NCBI RefSeq assembly: GCF_030678915.1
Contig: NZ_JAUUTZ010000027.1
Coordinates: 1 to 57,408 of the forward strand
Direction of reading: 5' to 3'
From: Paracoccus wurundjeri
Lineage (GTDB): Bacteria; Pseudomonadota; Alphaproteobacteria; Rhodobacterales; Rhodobacteraceae
Length of the DNA: 57,408 nt
Below are positions 1 to 8,382 of this stretch, in pieces. How positions within the stretch are numbered: the first letter of the stretch is position 1; every line of letters begins with the position of its first letter. The notes beneath the pieces are model-generated. The model worked only from the letters and a program-made list of their open reading frames with translations, made no database searches and was not told the origin of the DNA. The translations under genes were made by a program, and so were the position numbers.

Positions 1-657
1 GGCAAAGCGCAGATGCATGGGCGTGATCGGGGTCCCGGTCAATCCCCCGGTATCCGGGGAAAACCGGATATCCACGCCATTATGACGGAAGATATAATGC
101 AGCGGCTCCCCGCGATCCGTCATCATCATGCGCCGCATCCGGGGCGCGTCCCCGGCAACGGCCGCCAGGAAGGGATGCAGGACCCGGGGGTCCCAGAACC
201 GGAAGAACCGCAATCCGCCATCGTCCTGGACGGGTAGCCTGGTGAAGCGCCGCAAATGTTTCTGGACGGCTTTGAATGGCGCATCCGTCTGGATCAGCAG
301 GCTGGTGCCAGCGGGCCAGTGTTTTGCGAAGTACTTCCGGTGAAAGGGAAGAGAAGATGCTTCTTCCACCTCCGGGATCGACATATCGACCAGCCATGGC
401 GCGAAATCCGCTGAGGCCTCGGCAGCCTTTCCCTCGAACAGGCAAAGCGCCGGAAGCTCGATACTGTCCAGATCGAACAGCCCGCTGATCTCCCGGCGCA
501 GGCTGGCATCAACCAGCATATAGACGCCTGCAGGGGCGTTTGAGCCGTAGAGCAAATTCAGCAAGGATGGTGGAGCGTCGGGGAGGGCTTCAACCAGATT
601 ATCCGGCCCGCTGACCTTGACCATATCCCGGTCAATCTGAACTTGCTGCAAGAACAT
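1..657 (-). CDS. DUF4123 domain protein, T6SS effector adaptor (C-terminus cut by window edge)
   Basis: An open frame runs from an ATG at 657 down to base 1 (219 codons, no stop seen), so the gene is 3'-truncated by the window. The translation carries the DUF4123 pattern: YMLVDASLRRE at residues 46-56, a hydrophobic core with LPALCLFEG near 68-76, APWLVDM near 86, a K-HLRRFTRLPVQDDGG stretch at 133-148 and the signature FFRFWDPRVLHPFL at 151-164. Proteins of this family (Tap/TEC) act in the cytoplasm as chaperone-adaptors that load a cognate effector onto the VgrG spike of a type VI secretion system. The effector would normally be the next gene, here beyond base 1. No vgrG or other T6SS gene is in the window, and the Shine-Dalgarno is weak. 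Family assignment is from the pattern; the T6SS role is family knowledge. Confidence 0.75.
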   Translation of the reverse strand, partial: MFLQQVQIDRDMVKVSGPDNLVEALPDAPPSLLNLLYGSNAPAGVYMLVDASLRREISGLFDLDSIELPALCLFEGKAAEASADFAPWLVDMSIPEVEEASSLPFHRKYFAKHWPAGTSLLIQTDAPFKAVQKHLRRFTRLPVQDDGGLRFFRFWDPRVLHPFLAAVAGDAPRMRRMMMTDRGEPLHYIFRHNGVDIRFSPDTGGLTGTPITPMHLRFA

Positions 658-891
658 CGACGAAATTTTCCGAAACCATATAAATATAAGCGCAATATAG
701 TCGGAATCGGTGGAGCGGGAAACGCAGAATTTTTCGCTACCGCAGGCGCTCCATTCCTGAGGATCGCGCAGTGCCATTATCAGTGACGCCCGAATATCGC
801 TTATTCCACGATGATGCCCTGCTTGTAATGCGCCGATAGGGCATTGTCTGGCCCATAGCCGCCGCTCAGCCATGTGTGCTATCGCTTCCTC

Positions 892-1515
892 ATGAAGAAA
901 TATGGCCGCACCTTTCACCTACCGATTTCACCCGGCGCCACCAGCGACGACAAGATCATGTCTTCGCTGGACGGGCTGATGGTGGAAGATCTTGTTGTCA
1001 CAGAAAAGATGGACGGTGAGAATACGACCATTCACGCTGGCGGCTCTCATGCGCGCAGCCCGGACAGCCGTTACCATCCGTCCCGAGACTGGATCAAAGC
1101 GTTCGCGGCGGGAATTTCACCCTACCTGGCAGAAGACGAACGCATTGTTGGTGAGAACCTCTATGCTCGTCATTCGGTCGCCTATGATGCGCTACCCTCA
1201 TATTTTCTCGGCTTCGCCTGGATAATGGAGGATGAAATTCAGACATGGGATCTGACGCTGGCGCGTTTCGGGAAACTCGGCATCCAGCCTGTTCCGACGC
1301 TTTATCGACGCCCTTACCGACAGGGTTTGTTCAATGGTCTGGCGGAGGCGCTCGACTTTAGCAGGCAGGAAGGGTTTGTGGCGAGGATTACAGACTCGTT
1401 TGCGGAAACTGAAATGCCGAGACGAGTGGGCAAATATGTCAGAGAAGGGCATGTCCAGTCAGAGACCCATTGGATGAAAGCCGAACTCATCCCTAATCGC
1501 CTAGCTGAAACCTAA
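892..1515 (+). CDS. Small RNA ligase family protein
   Basis: This 207-residue protein belongs to the covalent nucleotidyltransferase (RNA ligase) superfamily. Visible motifs are the nucleotidyl-lysine motif I KMDGEN (Lys39), a GENLYARHSVAY motif III-like segment, EGFVAR as motif IV, and KYVREGHVQ followed by HW near the C-terminus as motif V. Such enzymes form a ligase-AMP adduct and seal RNA ends. This short form lacks a clear C-terminal accessory domain. The start at 892 (MKKYGRTFHLP) is preferred over the in-frame ATG at 874 because relatives begin with that sequence; neither start has a good ribosome binding site. Some relatives sit beside an end-healing kinase/phosphatase, but none is adjacent here, so the RNA substrate is unknown. 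Confidence 0.8.
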   Translation: MKKYGRTFHLPISPGATSDDKIMSSLDGLMVEDLVVTEKMDGENTTIHAGGSHARSPDSRYHPSRDWIKAFAAGISPYLAEDERIVGENLYARHSVAYDALPSYFLGFAWIMEDEIQTWDLTLARFGKLGIQPVPTLYRRPYRQGLFNGLAEALDFSRQEGFVARITDSFAETEMPRRVGKYVREGHVQSETHWMKAELIPNRLAET

Positions 1516-1585
1516 TGACAATTCCGTCCGCAGGTTGATACGAAGAGCCCTTCTCTGTCATTGGCCCTCCGGCTAAATTGCACAC

Positions 1586-2098
1586 ATGACAAACATCAGA
1601 CCTGCAATCGAGAGCGACGCCCCTTTTCTGCCAGAGATCGAGCGCAGTTCCGGTGAGATATTCCGGCAGTGGCCGGGGCTGGAATGGATCGCCGATGATG
1701 ATGTTCAATCAGCGGAGCGGCATCGCGCCCTGATCGCAGACGGCGTTGCCTTCGTCGCGGAAATACAAGGCTATGAAATTGTAGCTTTTCTGAATGGGGA
1801 GCTGATGCCGGATGCCCTGCACATCTGGCAGATGGCGGTCCGTCGGGATCAGCAAAGGCAGGGTATCGGGCGGAAACTGCTCAAGGCCGCGCAGCGGTTC
1901 GCCACCAATCATGGGATCAACGCTCTGACCTTGACCACGTTCAGGGAAGTGCCGTGGAATGAACTCCACTATCATAGGCTCGGGTTCGTCACGCTGAAAG
2001 GTGAAGGACTCGTCCCCAGACTAAAGGCAGTGCTCGACGCCGAGGGACAAGCAGGACTACCTACAGCACAGCGTTGCGCCATGAGGAAAACGCTCTAA
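1586..2098 (+). CDS. GNAT family N-acetyltransferase
   Basis: The 170-residue protein has a GNAT fold: an N-terminal IRPAIESDAP strand-helix, HIWQMAVRRDQQRQGIGRKLL with the Q/R-x-x-G-x-G acetyl-CoA pyrophosphate-binding loop (QRQGIG), and a C-terminal YHRLGFV typical of motif B. It should transfer an acetyl group from acetyl-CoA to an unidentified amine. It stands alone on the plus strand, 70 bp after the RNA ligase gene, and nothing nearby indicates a substrate. Confidence 0.85.
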   Translation: MTNIRPAIESDAPFLPEIERSSGEIFRQWPGLEWIADDDVQSAERHRALIADGVAFVAEIQGYEIVAFLNGELMPDALHIWQMAVRRDQQRQGIGRKLLKAAQRFATNHGINALTLTTFREVPWNELHYHRLGFVTLKGEGLVPRLKAVLDAEGQAGLPTAQRCAMRKTL

Positions 2099-2185
2099 CG
2101 GACGCAATGTCCGCTTTTCACCTTAGCCACTTTGCAGAGATCGCCGAAACATTGATATGAAACCGTACTCAGCAAGAGAATAATT

Positions 2186-2650
2186 ATGCCAGAAATTGCA
2201 ATACGCTCATTCCTTGCTTCTCTTGTCGCTGTCAGGAAAACGGAAGCACGGCATGAAGTGCTTCTGCTGAAGAGATCACAGTCTTTGGTGGGTGAGTGGT
2301 GTCAGGTGGCAGGCGGCATCGAGGAGGGAGAAACCGCTTGGCAGACCGCTTTACGCGAACTCGAAGAAGAGACGGGCTTGAAACCCATTTCCTTGTATTC
2401 AGCCGATACGTGTGAGCAATTCTACGAAGCGCGTCGGGATAGTATTACGATAGCTCCAGTGTTCGTCGGCTTTATCGACAGCGCGTCGAAAGTGGTTTTG
2501 AACCACGAGCATAGCGATTACTGTTGGGTGAGTTTCGACGAAGCAGTAGAAATGGTTGCCTTTGGTGGCCAAAGGCGGATTCTTCGCTGGATTGAGGATG
2601 AGTTTGTCAAAAGGCGCCCTAGCAAGCACCTGTTGATCGGGATGGGCTAG
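2186..2650 (+). CDS. Nudix hydrolase
   Basis: The 154-residue protein contains a full Nudix box (G-x5-E-x7-R-E-x2-E-E-x-G) from GGIEEGE to RELEEETGL at residues 43-65. That site binds Mg2+ and cleaves a nucleoside diphosphate linked to another group. The general form (LLLKRSQSLVGEWCQVAGG upstream of the box, HSDYCWVSFDEA downstream) resembles the small MutT/dihydroneopterin-triphosphatase-like group. The substrate cannot be read from the sequence. The gene is monocistronic, with a purine-rich AGAGAA stretch upstream as a weak ribosome binding site. Confidence 0.85.
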   Translation: MPEIAIRSFLASLVAVRKTEARHEVLLLKRSQSLVGEWCQVAGGIEEGETAWQTALRELEEETGLKPISLYSADTCEQFYEARRDSITIAPVFVGFIDSASKVVLNHEHSDYCWVSFDEAVEMVAFGGQRRILRWIEDEFVKRRPSKHLLIGMG

Positions 2651-2760
2651 CCGAACGCCCGACCGGCCGATTTGGAATTCAAAGGCATTTGTCTCTGTCA
2701 TGCGATCGGCACGCAACCTGAACGGCACAGATGCGAGACAAATCGGTCGATCAACGACTC

Positions 2761-3159
2761 TTATTCGTATGGTAAGCTATCAGAGAGATGTATCCACGAC
2801 AACATTTCATCGGCGTGGAAATGTGCCCGTGGCTCTATATCAGCGGGATGATCGAGCAAAGCAGCATAGAAATGTGTCTCGTTCGGGAAACGTGCTGAGC
2901 GATAGAAGATTGGTGATCCACATTTTCCGCAGAAACCACGTGTATTCCCTGGACTGCTTTCATAGTCAACAGGTTCTTCTCCAATGAATTTCCAAGAGCC
3001 ATTCTGCTGCCCGATCCAGGTGGTGAAAGGCGATGCCGTCGCCCTGCGGCAGCTCTCGCAGTGACAATGCCCCACCCAATTAGACGCCCCTGTCAGTTCA
3101 AATGCACAGGCCCCGCAAAGGCAATGCCCTCGTATGGCGGGTTGTTTCTCGCGGTTCAT
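2761..3159 (-). CDS. GFA (CENP-V/glutathione-dependent formaldehyde-activating) domain protein
   Basis: The 132-residue protein shows the zinc-binding GFA pattern: GHCLCGACAFEL at residues 11-22, GHCHCESCRRATASPF at 30-45 and FCGKCGSPIFY near 76-86. These cysteines form the two zinc sites of the family. Gfa itself was described as speeding S-hydroxymethylglutathione formation, but most short homologues have no proven role. A good AGGAGA ribosome binding site precedes the ATG. The gene is convergent with the Nudix gene and divergent from the oxidoreductase gene that follows. Confidence 0.85.
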   Translation of the reverse strand: MNREKQPAIRGHCLCGACAFELTGASNWVGHCHCESCRRATASPFTTWIGQQNGSWKFIGEEPVDYESSPGNTRGFCGKCGSPIFYRSARFPNETHFYAALLDHPADIEPRAHFHADEMLSWIHLSDSLPYE

Positions 3160-3365
3160 ATCGTCTCCTATCGATTTGAGAAAGTCAGCCTGCTCTCGTC
3201 AAAAATGAAGTCAATACCCGACCGTCCGCTTTGGGCTCTAATCGGCCATTGCTATCGGCGATCCAGCCTTGTCTCCGTGTCGTCCAGTCGCTGGACATTG
3301 CCGTGCCGACCGCGTTTGATGCGGTTAACTTGAAGAAGAATGACCACGGAAACGCGGGAGATAGC

Positions 3366-4481
3366 ATGGCGCGCAGCGGCCGGGAACTCAGAACCACGAT
3401 CACCGAAGATGGGACGCTCCGGATCAACCTCGAGTGTGTGCCGGTGCCCGAACCGGCAGAGGGCGAATTGCTCGTCCGTGTCGAGGCCGCGCCGATCAAT
3501 CCATCCGATCTCGGCCTGCTCTTCGGACCGGCGGATATGAGCACGCTGAAGGCACAAGGAACGGAAGCAAATCCGGTTCTTACGGCGCAAGTTCCTGCGC
3601 AGCTCCTGCCCGCTGTCAAGGCACGGCTGGGGCAAACCATGCCTGCTGGAAACGAGGGCGCGGGGAAGGTGGTCGAAGCCGGGAACGACCTTCAGCACCT
3701 TGTCGGCAAGCGCGTCGCCATGATCGGCGGGGCCATGTATGCCGAGTATCGCCTGATCACCCCCGATTCCTGCATCGTTCTGCCGGACGAGGCTACCGCC
3801 GCCGAAGGCGCGGCCCTTTTCGTGAACCCGCTCACGGCGCTCGGATTCGTGGAAACGATGCGGGCCGAGGGTCACAGCGCCATCGTCCACGCGCCCGCCG
3901 CCTCGAATCTTGGCCAGATGCTGGTGAAGATCTGCAAGGCGGATGGGATCGAACTCGTCAATATCGTCCGCAGCCAGGAACAGGCCGACCTGCTGCGAGA
4001 AATTGGCGCCAGGCACATCGTGGACAGCAGCACCGAGAGCTTTGCGCAGGACCTTGAAAATGCCATCGCCGATACCGGTGCCATGCTGGGCTTCGACGCG
4101 ATCGGCGGGGGCGAGATGACCAGCGCCATGCTTAACGCGATGGAAGCCGCCGCGGCGCGCAATATGGACAGCTACAGCCGCTACGGATCCGACACGATGA
4201 AGCAGGTCTATGTCTACGGCTCGCTCGATACCGGGCCGACGATCCTCAGGCGGCGTTTCGGTTTTACCTGGAACGTGGGCGGGTGGTTGCTCTTCAATTT
4301 CCTCCAGCGCGCGGAACCGGGTGTCGCGAAACGAATGCGCGACCGCGTCAGGGCCGAGATGACCACGACCTTCGCCAGCCACTACACCGCGAAGATCAGC
4401 CTGCAAGACGCTCTCAAGCCCGAGATTGCGGCGGCGTACCAAAAGAAATCGACGGGGGAGAAATACCTGCTCGTTCCGTGA
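3366..4481 (+). CDS. Zinc-binding-dehydrogenase-like MDR oxidoreductase (quinone oxidoreductase type)
   Basis: The 371-residue medium-chain dehydrogenase/reductase has an N-terminal GroES-like domain (VPVPEPAEGELLVRVEAAPI, NPSDLGLLFG) and a Rossmann domain in which the usual glycine-rich loop is replaced by HAPAASNLGQMLVKICK. That variant occurs in a subgroup of putative NADPH:quinone reductases. Structural-zinc cysteines are absent. The frame extends upstream to 3231, but the ATG at 3366 is preferred: it has a GGGAG site 6-8 bases upstream, and family members start with MARxGRELRTTI. The substrate is unknown. A mirror-image 416-codon minus-strand frame over this gene is a coding shadow. Confidence 0.8.
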   Translation: MARSGRELRTTITEDGTLRINLECVPVPEPAEGELLVRVEAAPINPSDLGLLFGPADMSTLKAQGTEANPVLTAQVPAQLLPAVKARLGQTMPAGNEGAGKVVEAGNDLQHLVGKRVAMIGGAMYAEYRLITPDSCIVLPDEATAAEGAALFVNPLTALGFVETMRAEGHSAIVHAPAASNLGQMLVKICKADGIELVNIVRSQEQADLLREIGARHIVDSSTESFAQDLENAIADTGAMLGFDAIGGGEMTSAMLNAMEAAAARNMDSYSRYGSDTMKQVYVYGSLDTGPTILRRRFGFTWNVGGWLLFNFLQRAEPGVAKRMRDRVRAEMTTTFASHYTAKISLQDALKPEIAAAYQKKSTGEKYLLVP

Positions 4482-4858
4482 CTGCCCGGGTTTTGGCACC
4501 AAGCATACTTAGGATCCCGCCGCGTGGATTATCGGCGCTTCGAATGATTCCGGTTTCCTCATTATTCCTGAGACCAGCAGACGCGGATTGTGGCTTCCGT
4601 TACTGTCAGGTTTTGGATGAATACCGCTCGGGGGGGGCACTGCCGCCGTTCAGCAGAAGCGGATACCGCAATGCGGCCATTTCCACACCGGACATTCCAG
4701 CATTATGCTACGACACCGCTCACCAACCGCGTTTAAGCAGTCGGTCATGTCGTAACGGCTCATGGCGAGCCTGGATCAGAATCGGCGGCGAAATGTAAGT
4801 CTTTTCAGCAGCTCTCTTTACTCAATTAATCAAAGTATTGTATCCGGAGACTATGATT
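4482..4858. other. Intergenic stretch with no confident gene
   Basis: This stretch of about 375 bases has no reading frame with family-like sequence. It contains a run of eight G residues near 4630. On the minus strand at 4740-4763 there is an ATG followed by codons for MSRYDMTD, which resembles the first residues of IS5-family (IS427 group) transposases, but the match ends there. Confidence 0.4.
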
Positions 4859-5290
4859 ATGATCCGACGTTCTCGCCCCGACGAGGGCGCCCGCATCATC
4901 GAAATCTGGCGAGGCGCAGTTGGCGCTACTCATGACTTTCTAACGCCTGAGGATCGTCTCGCCATTGACGAAATGGTGTGCGGTTTCCTTCCGCACGCTC
5001 CACTCTGGCTAGCGGTTGATGAAAATGACTACCCACTGGCCTTTATGCTGATCGACGATGGACACATGGAGGCGCTATTCGTTGATCCTGCCTGGCGCGG
5101 AACCGGTATTGGTGCTGCCCTTGTACGGCACGGCCTAATGCTTCATCCAAAAATGACAACCGATGTCAACGAGCAGAATGATCAAGCTGTTCGCTTTTAT
5201 GAACGAATGGGATTCAAACAGACAGGCCGTTCGCCAATCGACGGACAGGGCAGGCCATATCCACTCATCCACTTGGAATATTTGAACTGA
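4859..5290 (+). CDS. GNAT family N-acetyltransferase, YjaB-like
   Basis: The 143-residue acetyltransferase opens with IRRSRPDEGARIIEIWRGAV and has the acetyl-CoA loop WRGTGIGAALV, with FVDPAWRG before it and NEQNDQAVRFYERMGFK after it. These are typical of the YjaB-like small GNAT group. Possible starts are TTG 4838, ATG 4853 and ATG 4859. The GGAG at 4846-4849 is correctly spaced (nine bases) only for 4859. The substrate is unknown and the gene has no evident operon partner. Confidence 0.8.
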   Translation: MIRRSRPDEGARIIEIWRGAVGATHDFLTPEDRLAIDEMVCGFLPHAPLWLAVDENDYPLAFMLIDDGHMEALFVDPAWRGTGIGAALVRHGLMLHPKMTTDVNEQNDQAVRFYERMGFKQTGRSPIDGQGRPYPLIHLEYLN

Positions 5291-5441
5291 TTGGCCGACC
5301 TCAGGGCATCAAACTCGGCAGCTTCATTGTGCTGAAATTAATGGGTTCACGGCCTGGCTGGTGATGTGCGGACCTGGCTGCCGTTCGCTGCGTCGCCGTA
5401 TCAGCGACCTCTTTCGAAAACTCCTTGACCTCTTAAGTGAG

Positions 5442-5458
5442 TTGATCAAACGTATCAA
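5442..5458. promoter_or_regulatory. Probable ArsR operator
   Basis: TTGAT-N7-ATCAA forms a perfect 5-bp inverted repeat 22 bases upstream of the arsR start codon. ArsR-type repressors bind imperfect dyads overlapping the promoter of their own operon, so position and symmetry fit autoregulation. A TTGACC at 5424-5429 could be a -35 element, but I see no convincing -10. Confidence 0.45.
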
Positions 5459-5480
5459 TACCTGTTGAGGAGTTGATTCG

Positions 5481-5846
5481 ATGGAAGAGTCTCAAGCTCT
5501 CGCCGCCTTTACTGCCTTGTCCCAGGAGACACGGCTGCGCGTGGTGCGCCTGCTGGTTCAGGCCGGACCGGACGGCATGGCCGCGGGTGCAATCGGCGAA
5601 GCCCTCGGCGGCGCGGCCACATCTCGGTTGTCGTTCCACCTGACCCATCTTGAACATGCCGGGTTGATCCAGTCCCGGCGGGACGGGCGTTACATCATCT
5701 ACAGCGCGGTCTATTCCGTCCTCGCCGGTCTGGTCGGCTTTCTCTTGAAGGATTGCTGCCAGGGCCACCCCGAGATCTGCGCACCTGCCATTGCAGCGCT
5801 GAGCTGTGCCTGCGACAGAGAGTCCAATCTGGTTAAAAGCGCCTGA
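5481..5846 (+). CDS. arsR: ArsR family arsenic-responsive repressor
   Basis: This is a 121-residue winged-helix repressor with ALSQETRLRVVRLLVQAGP (helix 1) and a recognition region ATSRLSFHLTHLEHAGLIQSRRDGRYIIYS. Cys92-Cys93 and Cys100 (CCQGHPEIC) lie at the C-terminal end, in the arrangement known for the Acidithiobacillus-type ArsR where three such thiolates bind As(III). Two further cysteines sit at 109 and 111. A GAGGAG ribosome binding site precedes the ATG. It is the first gene of an arsR-arsC-acr3-arsH operon and is expected to repress it until arsenite binds. Confidence 0.93.
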   Translation: MEESQALAAFTALSQETRLRVVRLLVQAGPDGMAAGAIGEALGGAATSRLSFHLTHLEHAGLIQSRRDGRYIIYSAVYSVLAGLVGFLLKDCCQGHPEICAPAIAALSCACDRESNLVKSA

Positions 5847-5849
5847 CCC

Positions 5850-6275
5850 ATGGATGTTGTCATCTACCACAACCCGGACTGTGGCACCTCGCGCAATACG
5901 CTGGCGATGATCCGCAATGCCGGCATTGAGCCGCATGTCATCGAATATCTGAAGTGCCCGCTGTCACGCGTCATGCTAGAACAGCTGATCGGCCGCATGG
6001 GGATCACGCCGCGCCACCTGCTTCGTGAAAAGGGCACGCCCTACGGCGAGCTTGGTCTGGGCGATCCATTCCTGTCTGATGAGGCGCTGTTCGATGCGAT
6101 GATGGCACATCCGATCCTGATCAACCGGCCCATCGTGGTCAGCCCGAAAGGCGTGCGGCTCTGCCGTCCCTCGGAGCAGGTGCTGGAGCTGTTGCCACCC
6201 CAGAAAGCCTCCTTCAGCAAGGAAGATGGTGAACAGGTGGTTGACGCCCAAGGCAACCGCACCCGTTCGACCTGA
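5850..6275 (+). CDS. arsC: Arsenate reductase, glutaredoxin-dependent type
   Basis: The 141-residue ArsC/Spx-fold protein has the catalytic cysteine in HNPDCGTSRN (Cys11), the downstream helix TLAMIRNAGIEP, the strand EYLKCPLS, and NRPIVVSPKG followed by RLCRP, which supply the arginines that bind arsenate. It reduces As(V) to As(III) with glutathione and glutaredoxin in the cytosol. It follows arsR by three bases and precedes the arsenite exporter gene, so As(III) made here is exported by the next product. The start ATG 5850 overlaps no other signal and the reading frame is intact. Confidence 0.95.
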   Translation: MDVVIYHNPDCGTSRNTLAMIRNAGIEPHVIEYLKCPLSRVMLEQLIGRMGITPRHLLREKGTPYGELGLGDPFLSDEALFDAMMAHPILINRPIVVSPKGVRLCRPSEQVLELLPPQKASFSKEDGEQVVDAQGNRTRST

Positions 6276-6292
6276 TCTTGGGAGATATCGCC

Positions 6293-7369
6293 ATGACTGC
6301 CGTTCGACCGGCCAACCAGCTTTCCTTTCTCGACCGATACCTGACGCTCTGGATTTTTGCGGCCATGGCACTTGGCATCGTGCTGGGGACAATCTTTACC
6401 GGCCTACCGGATGCCCTGCATGGCATGTCGGTCGGATCAACCAACATCCCGATCGCCATCGGCCTGATCCTGATGATGTATCCGCCCCTAGCCAAGGTCC
6501 GCTACGAGGAGCTACGTCAGGTCTTTGCCGACAAGCGCGTTCTGGTGCTGTCTCTGGTTCAGAACTGGATCATCGGGCCGGTGCTGATGTTCGTGCTGGC
6601 GGTCATCTTCCTGCGGGATCAGCCGGAATACATGACCGGCCTGATCCTGATCGGCCTTGCCCGCTGCATTGCCATGGTGCTGGTCTGGAACCAGTTGGCA
6701 CGAGGGGACAACCAGTATGTCGCCGGTCTGGTGGCCTTCAATTCGATCTTCCAGATCCTGTTCTTCTCGACCTATGCTTGGCTGTTCCTCACGATCCTGC
6801 CACCGCTGTTCGGTCTGGAAGGCAGCGTCATCGATGTCAGCTTCTGGACCGTCACCGAGGCCGTGCTGATCTATCTGGGTCTGCCCTTTCTTGCCGGTTT
6901 CCTGACCCGGCGCATTCTGATCGCCCGGAAAGGGGCAGGGTGGTATCAAGAAGTGTTCCTGCCCAGAATCAGCCCGATCACGCTGGTGGCGCTGCTCTTC
7001 ACCATCGTCGCGATGTTCAGCCTGAAGGGTGGAGACGTGGTGCGGCTGCCGCTGGATGCGGTGCGGATCGCCATTCCGCTGGTGTTGTATTTCGCCATCC
7101 AGTTCCTGGTCAGCTTCGCCATGGGCCGGCTGATCGCCCGGGACTATCCGCGCACCACGGCCATCGCCTTCACCGCCGCCGGCAACAACTTCGAATTGGC
7201 GATTGCCGTCGCCATCGCCGCCTATGGACTGGCTTCCCCCGTCGCCTTCGCCGCTGTGATTGGCCCTTTGGTCGAGGTGCCGGTTCTGATCCTGCTGGTC
7301 AACGTCGCACTGCGGCTTGGTAGCCGCTGGTTTTCCAAGACCACCTTGCACAACGAGGCCCGTGCATGA
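6293..7369 (+). CDS. acr3: ACR3 family arsenite efflux permease
   Basis: The 358-residue hydrophobic protein has about ten membrane segments, as expected for ACR3. The conserved cysteine of the fourth segment is present in GLARCIAMVLVWNQLA (Cys125), and the second signature AAGNNFELAIAVAIA carries the conserved glutamate. It exports As(OH)3 using the proton-motive force. The frame begins earlier with TTG 6278, but ATG 6293 has a GGAG eight bases upstream and is taken as the start. The gene overlaps the downstream arsH by four bases (ATGA), indicating translational coupling. Confidence 0.95.
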   Translation: MTAVRPANQLSFLDRYLTLWIFAAMALGIVLGTIFTGLPDALHGMSVGSTNIPIAIGLILMMYPPLAKVRYEELRQVFADKRVLVLSLVQNWIIGPVLMFVLAVIFLRDQPEYMTGLILIGLARCIAMVLVWNQLARGDNQYVAGLVAFNSIFQILFFSTYAWLFLTILPPLFGLEGSVIDVSFWTVTEAVLIYLGLPFLAGFLTRRILIARKGAGWYQEVFLPRISPITLVALLFTIVAMFSLKGGDVVRLPLDAVRIAIPLVLYFAIQFLVSFAMGRLIARDYPRTTAIAFTAAGNNFELAIAVAIAAYGLASPVAFAAVIGPLVEVPVLILLVNVALRLGSRWFSKTTLHNEARA

Positions 7370-8073
7370 TCCCCGACCTGTCAAACCTGTCGTCCGACGC
7401 CATCCGTCAGCCGAACCTGCCCTTGGTGTCGCGCGCAAGCCATCCACCGCGCATCCTGCTGCTCTACGGTTCGTTGCGCGAGCGCTCCTATAGTCGCTTC
7501 GCTACACTGGAAGCCGAGCGTCTTCTGCGTCACTTTGGCTGCGAGACGCGTGTCTTCCATGCCAACGGCTTGCCACTGCCAGACGATGCCGAGGCGTCGC
7601 ATCCGAAGGTTCAGGAATTGCGCGAGTTGTGCCTGTGGTCCGAAGGCCAGGTCTGGACCAGTCCGGAACGCCACGGTGCCATGACGGGCGTGATGAAGTC
7701 GCAGATCGACTGGATCCCGCTGTCGATGGGGGCAATCCGACCGACCCAGGGTCGCACACTGGCCGTCATGCAGGTCTCGGGAGGTTCGCAAAGCTTCAAC
7801 GCCGTAAATCAGATGCGCGTGCTTGGACGCTGGATGCGCATGGTCACGATCCCGAACCAGTCCTCGATCGCCAGGGCCTATGACGAGTTCGACGAGGCGG
7901 GTCGGATGCGCCCGTCGAGCTACTATGACCGCATCGTTGATGTGATAGAGGAACTGGTAAAGTTTACGCTGCTGACCCGCGACCTGTCAGGGTTCCTGAC
8001 TGACCGATACAGTGAGCGGAAGGAAACGGCGGCAAAGCTGGAGGTACGGGTGAGCCTGAAAGCCGCAACCTGA
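7366..8073 (+). CDS. arsH: ArsH organoarsenical oxidase/NADPH-FMN reductase
   Basis: This 235-residue flavodoxin-like protein has the FMN-binding loop LLYGSLRERSYSR, the segment TSPERHGAMTGVMKSQIDWIP and the C-terminal SYYDRIVDVIEELVKFTLLTRD, all characteristic of ArsH. ArsH enzymes reduce FMN with NADPH and oxidise trivalent methyl- and aromatic arsenicals to less toxic pentavalent forms. It is the last gene of the ars operon; the start codon overlaps the acr3 stop (ATGA). No terminator hairpin with a T-run is evident after it. Confidence 0.95.
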   Translation: MIPDLSNLSSDAIRQPNLPLVSRASHPPRILLLYGSLRERSYSRFATLEAERLLRHFGCETRVFHANGLPLPDDAEASHPKVQELRELCLWSEGQVWTSPERHGAMTGVMKSQIDWIPLSMGAIRPTQGRTLAVMQVSGGSQSFNAVNQMRVLGRWMRMVTIPNQSSIARAYDEFDEAGRMRPSSYYDRIVDVIEELVKFTLLTRDLSGFLTDRYSERKETAAKLEVRVSLKAAT

Positions 8074-8382
8074 TAAGCACGTCTCTGCTGCGACCGCAAA
8101 ATTAGGGCAATGCTGCGGAGTGGGTGAACGGCAACTGATGGTTCCAGGCGACTTACCGTGGCGTAGAAAGGGACAGGGGTGGACGAAGCGAGCCCCCGCC
8201 CTCTGGCAAGACAGGGCCGGCCCGTTCTCGCCGGCCAGGACGGGCGATATGCTCCCATGCAGGATCTCGAAATCGGCCGCTCAGATTTGCTGTAGCGGCT
8301 GAGGCAGGAAGCGCTGCCGTGATGCGGGGCAACGCCACTGTTCGGTTCATCCCGTTTTATGCGAGGTCTTGCCGTGCCGCTT
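8074..8382. other. Intergenic stretch without a gene
   Basis: No plausible coding frame on either strand. A perfect 7-bp inverted repeat (GGCCGGC at 8215-8221 and GCCGGCC at 8230-8236, 8-nt loop) could form a hairpin, but no T-run follows it, so I do not call it a terminator. Confidence 0.4.

Noticed and set aside
801..878. Minus-strand 25-codon fragment ending GYGPDNALSAHYKQGIIVE
   Set aside because: It reads like a protein C-terminus but is too short to assign, and no upstream continuation was found.
3252..4502. 416-codon open frame on the minus strand over the MDR oxidoreductase
   Set aside because: It mirrors the plus-strand gene codon by codon, has no family-like sequence, and the plus-strand protein is clearly an oxidoreductase.
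4740..4763. Minus-strand MSRYDMTD, like the start of IS5-family (IS427 group) transposases
   Set aside because: Only eight residues match and the following sequence does not continue as a transposase, so chance cannot be excluded.
8215..8236. GC-rich hairpin (7-bp perfect arms) after the ars operon; a similar CCGGC/GCCGG pair occurs near 10240
   Set aside because: No T-run follows, and two loosely similar copies are not enough to call a terminator or a repeat family.
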